From Symsagittifera roscoffensis (Eukaryota > Xenacoelomorpha > Acoela > Convolutidae): 64,000 nt of DNA. Positions 45,158-55,414 of the stretch are shown here, piece by piece. The position numbers were made by a program, and so were the translations under genes. Location: contig NC_087063.1 in NCBI RefSeq assembly GCF_963678635.1, positions 37,338,759-37,402,758 on the forward strand, given 5' to 3'. The notes under the pieces are model-generated. The model saw nothing but the letters and a program-made list of their open reading frames with translations, did not search any database and was not told the DNA's origin. The stretch's first letter is position 1, and each line of letters opens with the position of its first letter.

Positions 45158-45470
45158 AAGGATCTGAACCAAAGTCTAAAAATTTGACACTTTTGATATT
45201 CTCAGTAAAACAACCATATTTATCAACAGTATGTTTGAAAAATGACTAGAAAAACAAAAAAAATCTCTTAATAAAATTTTGTTTCGAACTTTTGAAGTTT
45301 TCAATTCCCAAGATGATGTTAAAAAAGTTCAAAAACTATTTCCAAACTCTAGTGGAGTAAAACTTAGCCTTCTATATCAAGCCTGCTCGTTCGGATCTGA
45401 ACCAAAGTCTAAAAGCTTGACACTGTTGACATTTTCAGTAAAACAACCATATTTATCAACACAATTTTCA
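45158..45470 (+). repeat. Direct repeat pair of about 78 bp
   Basis: 45162-45237 and 45393-45470 share GGATCTGAACCAAAGTCTAA, CAGTAAAACAACCATATTTA and TCAACA, offset by about 235 bp and about 90% identical. Confidence 0.7.
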
Positions 45471-45541
45471 ATGGTCGGAACAATGAGATGACACAAAGTT
45501 TAATAATGTCAAACGTTTGATCGTTTTTTGCCGAAAAATAC

Positions 45542-45610
45542 GCTATGGGTCACCAGCGGATTCAGGGTTCTTTTCCCTCAGGGATTCGATCTCCTGCCGA
45601 CCCATAGGGT
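45542..45610 (+). repeat. tRNA-like element (target of gypsy-2)
   Basis: CTATGGGTC (45542) pairs with GACCCATAG (45599). Inside lie AGGG-TTCTTTT-CCCT (a 4-bp stem with a 7-nt loop) and a T-arm-like CAGG-GATTCGATCT-CCTG. A related sequence at 53251 has a perfect T arm, CAGGG-ATTCGAC-CCCTG. It is probably a tRNA-derived SINE rather than a working tRNA, because the D arm is lacking. Gypsy-2 is inserted right at its 3' edge, and the repeat resumes at 51142. Confidence 0.5.
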
Positions 45611-45884
45611 GTGGAATAACAACCGTCAGACTCTTGACTGATAAAAAGTGTATAATGTAAAATAACAAATGGAATTAACAATGACGTACTCTGTATCTTT
45701 CACCACAAAACATGAGAGTGATTCTCTTGTTCAACATCAAGTCATTAACTCGGTCGACTGGTACCGACCTTGATAAATCAACCAACATCACACCATGCTC
45801 ACTCACACTATCATTATGACCTTTAAAAAACTCTTAATAACACAATAACAATTTCAGAAGGGGCGGCTTTCCTGCCGTACCACA
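45611..45884 (-). repeat. gypsy-2 3' LTR
   Basis: 274 bp, aligned along its whole length with 50864-51141 at about 90% identity. Confidence 0.9.
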
Positions 45885-46130
45885 CTTCAGTCCCTTTCAA
45901 AAAGTTTGTGATCAACTGAAATTATAAGCTCAAATATGAGTTAAATAAAGTTTTGTAAATCTTTCAGTTTTAGTTTCAGCTTATTCTCCTTCTTCTGAGA
46001 CTTGACTTTAGCGCCTCTTGAACACTTTCATTTTTCCTTCTTGGAGACGGAGATGACGACAGCTCCTCTGCCGACATTGAAACAGTTATCCCACCCAAAA
46101 ATCCTGGCACTGACGCATCTGATACCTCCT

Positions 46131-47126
46131 TTACCGCATGACGTATGGGACTGCCGTAGAATTGTGTCTGCTTCTTACTGCGTCCTGAAGTTCGCGACGA
46201 CGATGATTCATTCCCATCTTGCTCTGCTGTAGTATCTGGTGTAGATTTCTGTAGGCTGTCTGCTTGTTAGGGCTGGTTTCTGGAGTTGGTTTTACAATTT
46301 TTTGGGGGCAGGACTTCGGAGTACCATTACATTCCACCACCTGGTCATCTTCCGCAGATTCCGGCACTAATCCAGCTGCATCTAAGACAACCTCTGCACC
46401 GGGTTGTATAATGAACCTCCTGGTCTTGTGGCACCTTCTATTATCAATTTTGACCGAAATCAGAACTGCTTTAGATCTTGCCGGTTGGTCAATGGGTGAA
46501 AAGTTTTTCACTGGTGGGTTGATGACGCCTCCTGAATTTGACAACGATCTTGCTAGGTTCACTATCGGAACTGGTGGTTTAGGAGTCTGGATCGGAGTGC
46601 TGGTTCTGGAAACGCTGGGTGCAATCCTCCAAAATTTCCCTTGGAAAGGGACCGCCGGTGCTGCCAGGTTTGTTGACGCTGATAGTTGTCTCGGGTGTAC
46701 TTGTGCCTTTGGATCTATAGGTTCGTCTGATGAGGAAGATGACGAGATTTTCCTTTGTCTTTTTAATCTTTTCCGTTTACTGGCTTGCTGGGTCCTTGTC
46801 GACCTGAAACTTGGGAATTATTTTACCTTAATGAAAGGTCACTTTTCCTAAAACTTTTCTCCGAATCCTTAATGGACGTTGAAGGAGTAACTTTGATAAT
46901 CTTATCCAAATAACGTTTAAATAGTTGTTTCCCTGACTTGCAATTCGCCATTTTCCTGATTAATTTAACTGATTTTGGATTAGATAAAAGTAATGACTCT
47001 AGTTTGCATTTTGCATCGGATGTTAGTGAATCCACTGTTTCTTGTCTAAATCTCCGAGTCTCTGTTGTTAAGCCGTTTCTGAGAGAAGCCGCTAGATTAT
47101 GCTTTCTCTCTGTTAGTGTGCAGTGA
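46131..47126 (-). pseudogene. gypsy-2 region after integrase, unknown
   Basis: Open patches on the element strand. About 47126-46823 is a helical, Lys-rich stretch (KLIRKMANCKSGKQLFKRYL). The other runs from about 46805 to 46131 in one frame, beginning RKRLKRQRKISSSSSSDEPI and including RFIIQPGAEVVLDAAGLVPE. I recognise no domain. It could be an integrase tail or a third gene. The plus-strand frame 46264-46851 is its antisense shadow. Confidence 0.4.
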
Positions 47127-47539
47127 GCGCGGTATCCTTCTTCATGAGTCAGCTTTTTTCCCTAACCATCCATTCATTCACTGATTTGGCTAACTGTTTG
47201 AGGGATCTATAGTAAGGTGTGTTCGCAATCTGTGTAGTTTTTTGTTCGAATTTAGGCGATACATCTCAGCTTTGGCAACTCTTCCTCAGGACTTTGATGC
47301 TCGGTCTGCTGTCGCAAGTCTCTTTTCTGTCCTCTGGGATCTCTTTTCAGGTTTGCTCGTCTAAAAGTAGTTTAGTTTAAAATTGTCGGTCGCTAACGAC
47401 CATTCAGAATTTGGCTTCCTGTCAAAATGTAAATCAAATGGAAGTAGTCTGGTATCTGAGTTTTTCGTTATCTAAATATCTTCGGTTATTGTTTTAAGAG
47501 CCGATTGAATATCTGGTAAATTGTTTTCCACCTAAAGAG

Positions 47540-48222
47540 TTCCCAATTTCCTTTTAATCGTCTGTACTGCGCGCTCTACCAATCCGCAATAACGGTGATC
47601 TCTGACCGAGCAGATATTGTGTTTAATACCTTTTGATTTGCAAAATTGATCTACAACCTCATATTTAAAACCAGATTATTGGTCCGTTCTGGTTGCCTTT
47701 GGAAAACTCTGCGTAAAAATACAGTTCTCATAAGTGTTAAAAATTTGTTGGCTTCAGTCGATTTGGTTAGCATTGAGGACGAATACTTAGAATAACGGTC
47801 GATAGCTACCAGAATATATATTTGACTTCCTACCTTGTCTGATAATGGCCCGCGAAGTCTTGATGAACTTCCTTGTTGGGAGCGTTTAGTAGAGGAAGAG
47901 ATTTGTACATTTTAAAATTACTCAATCATTTTAAATTCTTGCCAAATTGGGTGCATTCTCGGCAATTCTTGCATAGGTTTACTATGTCTCTATGGATCCT
48001 AGGCCACCACAATAACTGGGCTGTGTCCACCATCGCTTCTTGGCCTGGGTGCGAGTGGTGCAATCGGGAGAACACGGCCCGTTGGAGACAACTTGGGATC
48101 GCGATTTTGTCATCGATGATTATGCAGCCGTCAACCACTGCTGCTGAGTCCCATGAGGTCTTGATGTAAGGGTCTATCCTGGCGAAGGCTTCATAATCCT
48201 TATTTGTTATCTCTGTCTTCAT
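47540..48222 (-). pseudogene. gypsy-2 integrase
   Basis: A zinc-finger frame (48222-47926) has SRLHHSHPGQEAMVDTAQLL and LCKNCRECTQFGKNL. The core follows with shifts: VHQDFAGPLSDKVGSQIY and VAIDRYSKYSSSML (about 47880-47770), then GLVERAVQTIKRKLG (about 47600-47545) holding the catalytic Glu. The middle Asp region is damaged (about 47700). Non-functional. Confidence 0.75.
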
Positions 48223-48779
48223 CAGTATGAGCGTGGCATCTTCGTCTGTTAGCTCGTTGAGTATTTCTGCGTGTAAAATGCCTATCAGTCTTGCTAGTGA
48301 ATTTTTATCTTTGGCGATTATTCTTTGACCCAGTGAGACTCGGTTTACTTGTTTGTCGTTCGTTTCGGTCTAATAATTTGTTGCTTCCGGAAGATCGCGA
48401 TTATAGTGGCGTACTTGGTTCGTCGGAGATCACCTGCTTCCACTGATGACATTCTTCTGGATATTTTAGCCTTCTGACTGCGGGTAGATCTTGAACGACC
48501 AAACGACGGAATTTTATGAAGAAGTGTGAATTTATTCAAGAGTCTTCTCAAACTTTCATCCATTATAGGCTCTTCCGAAGCCTTTGACATATCGAAAATT
48601 GAAAGATTTTTTTCAAATTGGTGAGCCGCTAAAGACTTATTTATTATGACAACATGGTGCAGATGATTTTGATGATAGTTTCAGGAGGAGACTGGATTAT
48701 ATTACAGGATATGAGAGAATGCTCATGAATTCTGCCAGAGAACTGAGTACAATGTCTCGAATATGATTGTTTCCCGTCT

Positions 48780-49125
48780 GTGCATAAATTAACTGCGCCC
48801 TCTCGAGAAGAGTGTTCATTATGTAATTTACAGGGTTCTGATTGATTCAAATCTGTGCATAATTTAACCGCGCCCTCTCGCGATGTGCATCCATAATACA
48901 GTTTGCTCAACTGCGATTGGTTCAAATCTGTGCATAAATTAGTAGCGCCCTCTCGCGGTGTGCATCCATAAAAGAACTTGGCGAGATTTGTTTGGCTTGA
49001 AATTTTGCCTAACTTGACTGAGCCCTCTTGTGGTATGAGTCTGTAAATTTACCTTCTTTCTGATTGGTTACAGCTAATGGCTAATTTCCTGTCGCCTCTT
49101 GTGGTTTTGTGCAATCGTTAGAATT
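48780..49125 (-). repeat. 75-bp tandem repeat encoding 25-residue repeats
   Basis: The motif G(C/A)GCCCTCT(C/T)G starts at 48795, 48870, 48945 and 49020, exactly 75 bp apart, with a weaker fifth copy near 49091. On the element's coding strand three adjacent copies are open in one frame: FYGCTPREGATNLCTDLNQS, YYGCTSREGAVKLCTDLNQS and a more diverged SSREGAVNLCTD copy. The array lies in the spacer between RNase H and integrase, where gypsy-1 has a Ser/Asn-rich linker. A multiple-of-three period suggests it expanded while the frame was under selection. Confidence 0.85.
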
Positions 49126-49163
49126 CTTGGTCTGAAAAGACCGGTCTATGTAAAAAATATTGT

Positions 49164-49730
49164 TTATACAAGGGATGCTTTCTGATACATCCTGCTTGAG
49201 AACAGGGCTAGGTACATAATTACATTCTTTGTTGTAAAACTTTCCGCTTGTTGAGCAAGCGGAAAAAAAAATTTTTGAATCGATTTCACTACGAATATTT
49301 CATCAAAACTTGTTGGTTGGGGGGCTTGAAATGTTGGGTGACGTGATAAATAATCAACTATTCCTAGTTTGGTCCCAGCAATATGTATGACTTTGAAATC
49401 GAAATGTAGTAGTCTGTCTACCCATCTGGTCAGTCGAGATTGATAGGACTTATTAGCATTGTTTGACTGCAACGCTGAGATGATTGCTTTACGGTCGATT
49501 AATACCTCAAACTGGTTCCCCAATAATTAGTTTCGGAAATGTTCGCATGACCACACTATGGCTAGTAGTTCTAACTCGTTAGTGCCGTATTCTTTTTCCT
49601 GGATTTTCAAAAATCTGGAAGAGAATGATATCGGAACCGTAGAACCATCTGGTAACTCCTGTTCTAAGGCGGCAACTAGTTCACTATGACTAGCGTCGCA
49701 TTTTACCCGTGATTTTTTCTTTTGGTCGTA
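49164..49730 (-). pseudogene. gypsy-2 RNase H
   Basis: On the minus strand: DASHSELVAALEQEL, PISFSSRFLKIQEKEYGTNE and LLAIVWSCEHFRN, then a stop. The 119-codon frame 49523-49164 follows with VLIDRKAIISAL and VDYLSRHPTFQAP. The domain is recognisable with one stop and frame decay. Confidence 0.8.
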
Positions 49731-50086
49731 ATGTTAAAGTTTTGTAATGTTTGATATTAAATTGAGTGTGTCTTCGAAAGTCTTTTGTTAGTCTGCTCCT
49801 CGCACGAATTTTTAAACTCGTTTTTAACGAAGGTCTGAACAGTTCGGTCAGTAGTGGAAGATTTGGTAGGACATTCTGTAGTTGGTTGAGGACTCCTATA
49901 AGAAAACGAATATGTTTTAAAGTGTGGGGGTTTGAGTTCTAGAAATGCCTGTACTTTTTGAGAATTTGGGTTTGTACCCGGTTTTTACAAAAATCGAAAC
50001 CTAACCATGGTATTCTGTTCACAGAAAACTCACACTTTGGTAGTTTTAGACCAAAACCTTCTCGGTCCATTTATGGAAGACGTTGT

Positions 50087-50748
50087 CTATAATTTTGTTG
50101 TGGTTTTCAATAGAACCTTCGAAACAATTAGTATATCGTCTAGAAAACAGATAACTCCCCTGATATTCTGAAGGGTGTTGTCCATTGCCTTTTGAAATTC
50201 CTTTGACAGATCTGTGAGGCCGTAAAACCCGGTTTTGAAACGATAGGTACCTGTTGATTCTCCGCATACGATACTAAAGTTGCAGTGACTACTGACTAGA
50301 TCACTAAGTAGGATTTCAATAAAAGCATATTTTAAGTCAAGTGACATAAACCAAACTTTGCCAGGGATATCCGCGTTGATAGTTTGCGCGGCAACGTCTA
50401 ATTTATTCAGAAAGTTTGGCATTTGGTGTTGGTTTTTAAATATCTGGGCTGTGAGTTCATCGGTTTCGTGTCTTTTGCTAGCTTTATGGAGCCGTCTTTC
50501 TTGGCTATTAAAACTATCGGTGCTACGAAATGGTCGCTGGTGCATTTTTTCAGTTTTACGATATGTCCTTCTTTGATGAGATTCTTGATTTCTGTACCTA
50601 CTTTGTCTTGGATATGTATTGGTACTCTCCGACCCTTCTCTTGAATCAGAACTAAAGGGTCTTTGAATACCAATTGTAACCTTGAGTTTTCGATCTGCCC
50701 TGTCTGGTGAATACATCTTTGAATTTCTCCATGAAATACCTTCGCCAC
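50087..50748 (-). pseudogene. gypsy-2 reverse transcriptase
   Basis: Two overlapping frames. One (50748-50407) has EKGRRVPIHIQDKVGTEIKN and APIVLIAKKDGSIKLAKD. The other (50716-50087) has KVWFMSLDLKYAF, ESTGTYRFKTGFYGLTDLSK and the catalytic FLDDILIVSK. At least one frame change lies between them. Strongly similar to gypsy-1 RT. Confidence 0.85.
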
Positions 50749-50864
50749 CTTTCTGATTCGGTCAACGAGGATGAAATCTCGTTAATAAGGATTGGTCTTG
50801 ATTGAGTAGTTTGTACACCCAAGGCGCTGTAAGCCTCGCCGACCGAAATTGCTGGCTGCACCAT
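50652..50864 (-). pseudogene. gypsy-2 truncated start: gag ATG fused to the pre-RT region
   Basis: The frame opens with MVQPAISVGEAYSALG, then ESERWRRYFMEKFKDVFTRQ. The first residues match the gag start of gypsy-1 (MAQPA). The next match gypsy-1 sequence that lies after the protease (MSIGEGSHDALE, then ESWQTYFSKQFSNLFSRVG). About 1.6 kb of gag and protease has therefore been deleted while the start codon and frame were kept. Confidence 0.7.
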
Positions 50865-51141
50865 GTGGAATATCAACCGACAGACTCTCAACTGATAAAA
50901 CAAAGTGTATAATGTAAATTAATGAATGGAATTAACAATAACGTATTCTGTATCGTTCACCAGAAAACAAGAGAGTGTTTCTCTTGTTCAATATCAAGTC
51001 GTTAGTTCGGTCGGCTGGTACCGACCTTGATATATCAACCAACATCACACCATGCTCAGTCACACTATCAATATGACCTTTAACAACATCTTAATAACAC
51101 AATAACAATTTCATAAGGGGCGGCCCTCCTGCCGTACCACA
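50864..51141 (-). repeat. gypsy-2 5' LTR
   Basis: 278 bp, starting TGTGGTACGGCAGG on the minus strand. It contains a GGTCGG/CCGACC inverted pair near 51018-51035. The A of the first ATG of the coding region is its last base. Confidence 0.9.
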
Positions 51142-52299
51142 AAGGGTCCCTTTTGTAATGTTTTAAGATCTCCATTTTTGATGACGGACTCTTCATTTTT
51201 TCTAAAGGCGCCTTTTAATTAGTTTTAATATGTGTCTTTTTTGGCTAAGATTATGTGTACAAACTTTGATGCCCAAACGCCTTCTAATGACCTCCAAACT
51301 ATAGGTGACTTGCGCTTACACTTTTTGTCTTCATTTAAACTTTCGTTACTGAGTGATATGATTATGGCGTGTCAAAGAAATGATCCTTTAAAAATTGCCT
51401 AGGGTGGGATTTTGAAGGTCTTGTCAAAAACGTCAACTGGACCGCGGCCGGGTAGAATAAGTTTTAAAAGTAGCTTTGTGTGAAGTTTGACTGCATTTTG
51501 TAGATTTCGTCCTTTTTTCGTAACTTTGTAGTATCGTGTCACGGTTTTCTCTAGGGTAAATCGGCGTTTGCTTATGAAAACATTCAGCATCAAAACATTT
51601 GTCTTTTTCTTAAGAATTTATACTTTTAATGTCCAGCGACGCCTATGAAAATAAATAATCCAACAATCTAACTGTTTTTATTAATGATCTGATTGTTTAA
51701 GCCAAAGACACTTTCTGAGCCAATCTATTCCATTTAGAATTACGCGTTTGAAGTTTTCTCTAGATTATTATTAGAGCCACATTTTAGCACAAATTGTCAA
51801 GTAAATCGCACTTTGACCGATTAATACATACTTTTTCATTTAAATAACAAGAAGCTCTACTCTTGAAATAAATGCCCCATAGTGAAAGTGGACGACTTTT
51901 CCACGAGGGAAATGACCAAAGCATACGAGCGACTTTGGTCTATACAGTTAACACCGCTGTAAATACTGATTAACAATAACGTATACTTCTTTTTTCTCTG
52001 GGTTGAGTGTTGATGCCGGGGATTAGGAAATTAGACTATAAGCAAATTAGACGTGACCAACAGAAATGAATTTATTTTTTTTGTCTAATTTCCTTGGCCC
52101 CGTTGATGCCTCGCCCTCAAGCAATGATCAGCACGAATAATGGTCTCGAACTTCCGATCTTTCGATTGAGAAGCAATGTAAACATTTCACCGCCTCCACC
52201 CGCAATAAATCCCGTTAGTTCACCTCATCTCAACTAAAACGCCAAAATTTACTTATTTTTTGTCAAATATTTCTAAAAAATGTCTAAAAACACTTTTTT
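51142..52299. other. Noncoding stretch right of gypsy-2
   Basis: 51142-51215 resembles 53277-53345 (AAGATCTCCA or GAGATATCCA, TTGATGACGGAC or TTGTTGACGGAC, ending GGCGCC), so it is the other half of the repeat split by gypsy-2. A 64-codon minus frame at 51399-51593 has no recognised family. An inverted repeat (52016-52036 against 52083-52102, GGAAATTAGAC/GTCTAATTTCC) makes a small hairpin. Confidence 0.5.
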
Positions 52300-52605
52300 T
52301 GGCCTGTTTTTTCAAAAAACTTCCCCCTGCGCAGAAAATTTGGCCAAAACAGGGTCATTTTATTTGGATTGTTGAAGTTAGTTTCATTTGGTTAGTGGGA
52401 TCATTTAGTTAGTTTTTAAAAAGGTTAAGCCTAGGATAGCCGGTTACTGTGCAAGTAGCACAACATGTTTCGACCATAGTCTCTGGGAGATCTCGAAAAA
52501 TCAATTTAGCCGACTTAAAAAAAACTTTCGAAACTTCTTTGAACATCCGCCCCCCCCTCTCCCCTTCTCCTGGAAACCCTAGATCCGCCCTGGTTGAGCC
52601 TTTCG
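52300..52605 (+). repeat. hAT-like terminal fragment, copy 2, interrupted
   Basis: Shares ACAAAATTTGGCCAAAACAGG-like and GATCTCGAAAAATCAATTTA, then CTAGATCCGCCCTGG, with 53440-53620. The terminal sequence in reverse, CCAGGGCGGATCTAGGG, is hAT-TIR-like. It is interrupted by an inverted R1 core at 52434-52480. Confidence 0.45.
52434..52480 (-). repeat. R1 core, inverted copy
   Basis: GGATAGCCGGTTACTGTGCA, then AGTAGCACAACATGTTTCGACCAT. Its reverse complement matches the end of R1 at 6525-6567. Confidence 0.7.
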
Positions 52606-53250
52606 GTCGTTTGCTTTCGGAAATAGATACAGTTTCTTTATTTTCATCAAAATCATTGCTCAAATGTTCTCAATGCTTTACAAGGAATTTTTTTAAATGC
52701 TAAAGCACTCAACTTCAGCCGAATTTCAAAAAGTTTTAATATTTGCGAAACTGCTGAATTCAACCTCAATTTATCTTAAGTTTTCATGGCGCTAAGAAAT
52801 TTTCAGGCAAACTTGAGTCAAAATTAACCTCAGTTATCATCTACCTTGAGTCGCTCAAATTAACGTCACAAAAAACAATTGTATACAATTTCAACCGTCC
52901 GGTTGAAAAAGGGCTCCCGCACTCAGTAAAAAGAGAAAATAATAGATTATAATCGATTTTTATTGTCAGTCTCCATAAATTTCAAAAAAAGAGATTATAA
53001 TCGATTAAAAATGGACTGTAATGTAACTATTTTTCGAAACAAATAAACCCATTATAGTCGATTATAATTTTTTTTCTGAAATTTTATTGAATTATAATCC
53101 ATTTTAATCAATTATCATCCATTTTTATTCAAAAAACGTCATCGCATCATTTCGGTTTTGTTTTTGTTTTGTTTTTTTGTGCTTTTTAAGTTGGTTTTTT
53201 CTTACTTTTTTCTGTTTACCGTTCACTTTCTTACTGCGAAAGCCTTTTTT

Positions 53251-53345
53251 CAGGGATTCGACCCCTGCTCACCCACAGGGTTCCACCTTCGTACTGTTTT
53301 GAGATATCCATACTTGTTGACGGACCCTTTGGCCTTTGGCGCCGA
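53251..53345 (+). repeat. tRNA-like repeat, uninterrupted relative of the gypsy-2 target
   Basis: Has a T-arm-like CAGGG-ATTCGAC-CCCTG, then CTCACCCACAGGGTT, and continues to GGCGCC. It aligns with 45573-45610 plus 51142-51215, so it shows the locus without gypsy-2. Confidence 0.55.
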
Positions 53346-53419
53346 TAAAAACTAATTTTGAGGGGGGAGCGCGCGCCAAAAAAAACGCAATTTTTTGGTG
53401 AACTTTTAAGACTGTTTCT

Positions 53420-53620
53420 TCAAAAGCCGTTTTTGGACTGTTTCTTCAAAAGTTTGCCTGCGGCGCACAAAATTTGGCCAAAACAGGTTCTTGTAAATGC
53501 TTTGGGAGAGCTTGGTAATTCAATTTGGTCGACCTAAAAAAGGTCGATAAAATTTTTGGAAGTTTTTTGAAAATCCGCCTCCACCCGCCGAGAAAATCTC
53601 ATATCAGCCCCTGGTTCACT
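53420..53620 (+). repeat. hAT-like terminal fragment, copy 3
   Basis: ACAAAATTTGGCCAAAACAG, then GGTCGACCTAAAAAAGGTCG, and a terminal segment (CATATCAGCCCCTGG) that reads CCAGGGGCTGATATG in reverse. Related to 38975-39112. Confidence 0.5.
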
Positions 53621-54368
53621 GATTCTTACTTCTTACTGATTTTACTGTGTTTTCATGCAGAATAGCTAAATTATAATCCATAATTTCTCGTTTTTCTTGT
53701 AAAATAATATTTTGATAGAAAAAGAGATAATAATCTATTATAGTACATTATAATAGATTAAAAAAGATTTTCGAAAAGAATATAATCAGTTAGTACTGAT
53801 TATTAATTTATAAAATTCTCCCCAAAAATGTTATCATTATAACTGATTATAAATAGCTCAAACATCTAAAATTGGAGCTTATAACTAATTAAAATTTTGC
53901 TGAATATTCTAATTAAAATTGAATAAAGATTGTTTTTTCTTTTTACTGAGTGCGCGCTGTTGGGTTCCTCGCAAAAGAAAAATCACTCTCTTGTTTTGCT
54001 GCCCAATTATGGAACGAGCATCTAATTATAGTTCCGTTGACTGCAAACCATTTCTCGGTTCAGCTAAAAACATTTTGCTAAAACTTTAGCGGAAAATTTC
54101 TGCATTAAAAAGGCCAACTTAGTAGTTTTAATTGCAATCAAAAAGTATGTAACTTGCATCTATACCTTTTAAAAAATTTGCCATTTAAAGGTTAAGATGT
54201 AAGTTTTTTAGATCAAAAAGAAATACTTGGCTTTTAAAATAACGAATCCGACTGTACTTCATTAAAAGGTAGGACATTAGTAAGTTAAAAATTTCAACTC
54301 CAAAATTTTTTTAAAAATTTGGTAGTTTTTCGAATCGTTTAGCTAGTTTTTAAAACAGAATAAGCCAA

Positions 54369-54416
54369 GGATAGCCGGTTACTGTGCAAGTAGCACAACA
54401 TATTTCGACCATAGTC
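54369..54416 (-). repeat. R1 core, inverted copy
   Basis: GGATAGCCGGTTACTGTGCA, then AGTAGCACAACATATTTCGACCAT. It differs by one base from the copy at 52434. Confidence 0.7.
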
Positions 54417-55414
54417 TTAACAACAAAACAAAAAAGTTTTTTCAAGTTAGTTTCGTTTTTCTGAGTGGCGCGATAATTGATTTGAACGAAAAACTAGAGG
54501 TTAGGAATACCCGAAAACCATAGTATAAGAAGCAATTTGTGTAAAAAAATAACTAGACAAACAAAAAAATCAAAAAATTTGCAATGATATGCAAGTTTCT
54601 GATTTCAGAAAGAGCTACAAAACTCTAAAAATAAACTTTACTTGAGTAAAACTAAGTTTTTACAGCTTAATTTAAGCTATTGTGAGCTTCTTTTAAAATA
54701 GTTAAATTAGCTTTTGAAGGACTGCTCAAATCGGTTGTTCTCGAAACTGGGAAAGTTTTTTTTAAAGAAAATTTTCAAATGCCGTTAGAATCGCGACTGA
54801 AAGGGTTTAGATATCACTCAACTCCAATGTTTATTTGAGGCAGCTGATTTCGCCTGGAAAACAAAAAATTAAAACACACGCGAATACAAATTTCCTCACT
54901 TTTTTCAAATGGTCGGAACAATAATCAAAAAATCTTACTTGAACTCATAGGAAGCATGTGGGCGGTGGATCTTTATGAGAAGTATCTTGACAGCTAACAA
55001 TTCGAAACTATGATCGAACTCGATTCTCTTTTATCTGCTCTATCATCCGCTCATTGCATTAAAAGTAAATTGCTATGCATGGACCGGTTTTTACTATTTA
55101 GCTACTGAATTAAGCAAATTGGCGGCAAAGGTATAAGTCTTAGAGAATTAGACTTCAAACTATATCTGAAAAAAAAAACATGATGTCTTAATACGTCAAA
55201 AAACCCGTCGTTGCAGCAATCTCTAAAAACAACTCAATTCTAATTCTTTAGGTTCGAAAAGCAGATTAGTTCATAGTTCATAAAAGACAGATTAGCGATT
55301 GGCTCATATCTGAAAATTTATAAAATACATAAATAAATTTAAAAATTATATAAAACAAAAAAATTGGGGCAATTTTAATTTTACTTGCAAAAATTTTTGT
55401 TGTTGCCATGAAAA

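Larger units (their letters stand above)
38126..45540. other. Noncoding, repeat-bearing stretch
   Basis: No supported gene. Open frames here are short, lysine/phenylalanine-rich and without motifs. Repeats identified are listed separately: 38975-39112, 39424-39950, 41775-42200, 42214-42422, 44651-44674 and 45158-45470. A 20-bp direct repeat of GTATGCAAGCACACA lies at 44308-44343, and AGCTTCTCCTTC-like copies at 45001-45036. Confidence 0.5.
45611..51141 (-). mobile_element. gypsy-2: old, internally deleted Ty3/Gypsy element
   Basis: 5531 bp with LTRs at 45611-45884 and 50864-51141 (TGTGG...CCACA; I count about 27 differences, near 10%). The flanks TAGGG and AAGGG are an imperfect 5-bp target duplication. 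Pol domains are present on the minus strand but frame-broken. Gag and most of the protease are missing. A GAAAGGGACTGAAG purine tract adjoins the 3' LTR (45885-45898). Confidence 0.9.
52918..53954. mobile_element. TIR-bounded non-autonomous DNA element
   Basis: Termini CGCACTCAGTAAAAAGAGAA (52918) and TTCTTTTTACTGAGTGCG (ending 53954) are inverted copies, about 21 of 24 bp matching. Both subterminal zones are packed with variants of the near-palindrome ATTATAATCGATT (52944-53130 and 53670-53860). The interior holds a tRNA-like repeat piece (53251-53345) and a hAT-like fragment (53440-53620), so it is composite. No transposase frame and no clear target duplication were seen. Confidence 0.55.

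Noticed and set aside
46264-46851. A 195-codon plus-strand frame
   Set aside because: It is antisense to the Ser-rich region after integrase in gypsy-2 and has no motifs; its length follows from the opposite frame.
48780-49125. CRISPR array
   Set aside because: A 75-bp period without distinct spacers, in an animal genome, inside a retrotransposon frame; the repeats are contiguous and coding.
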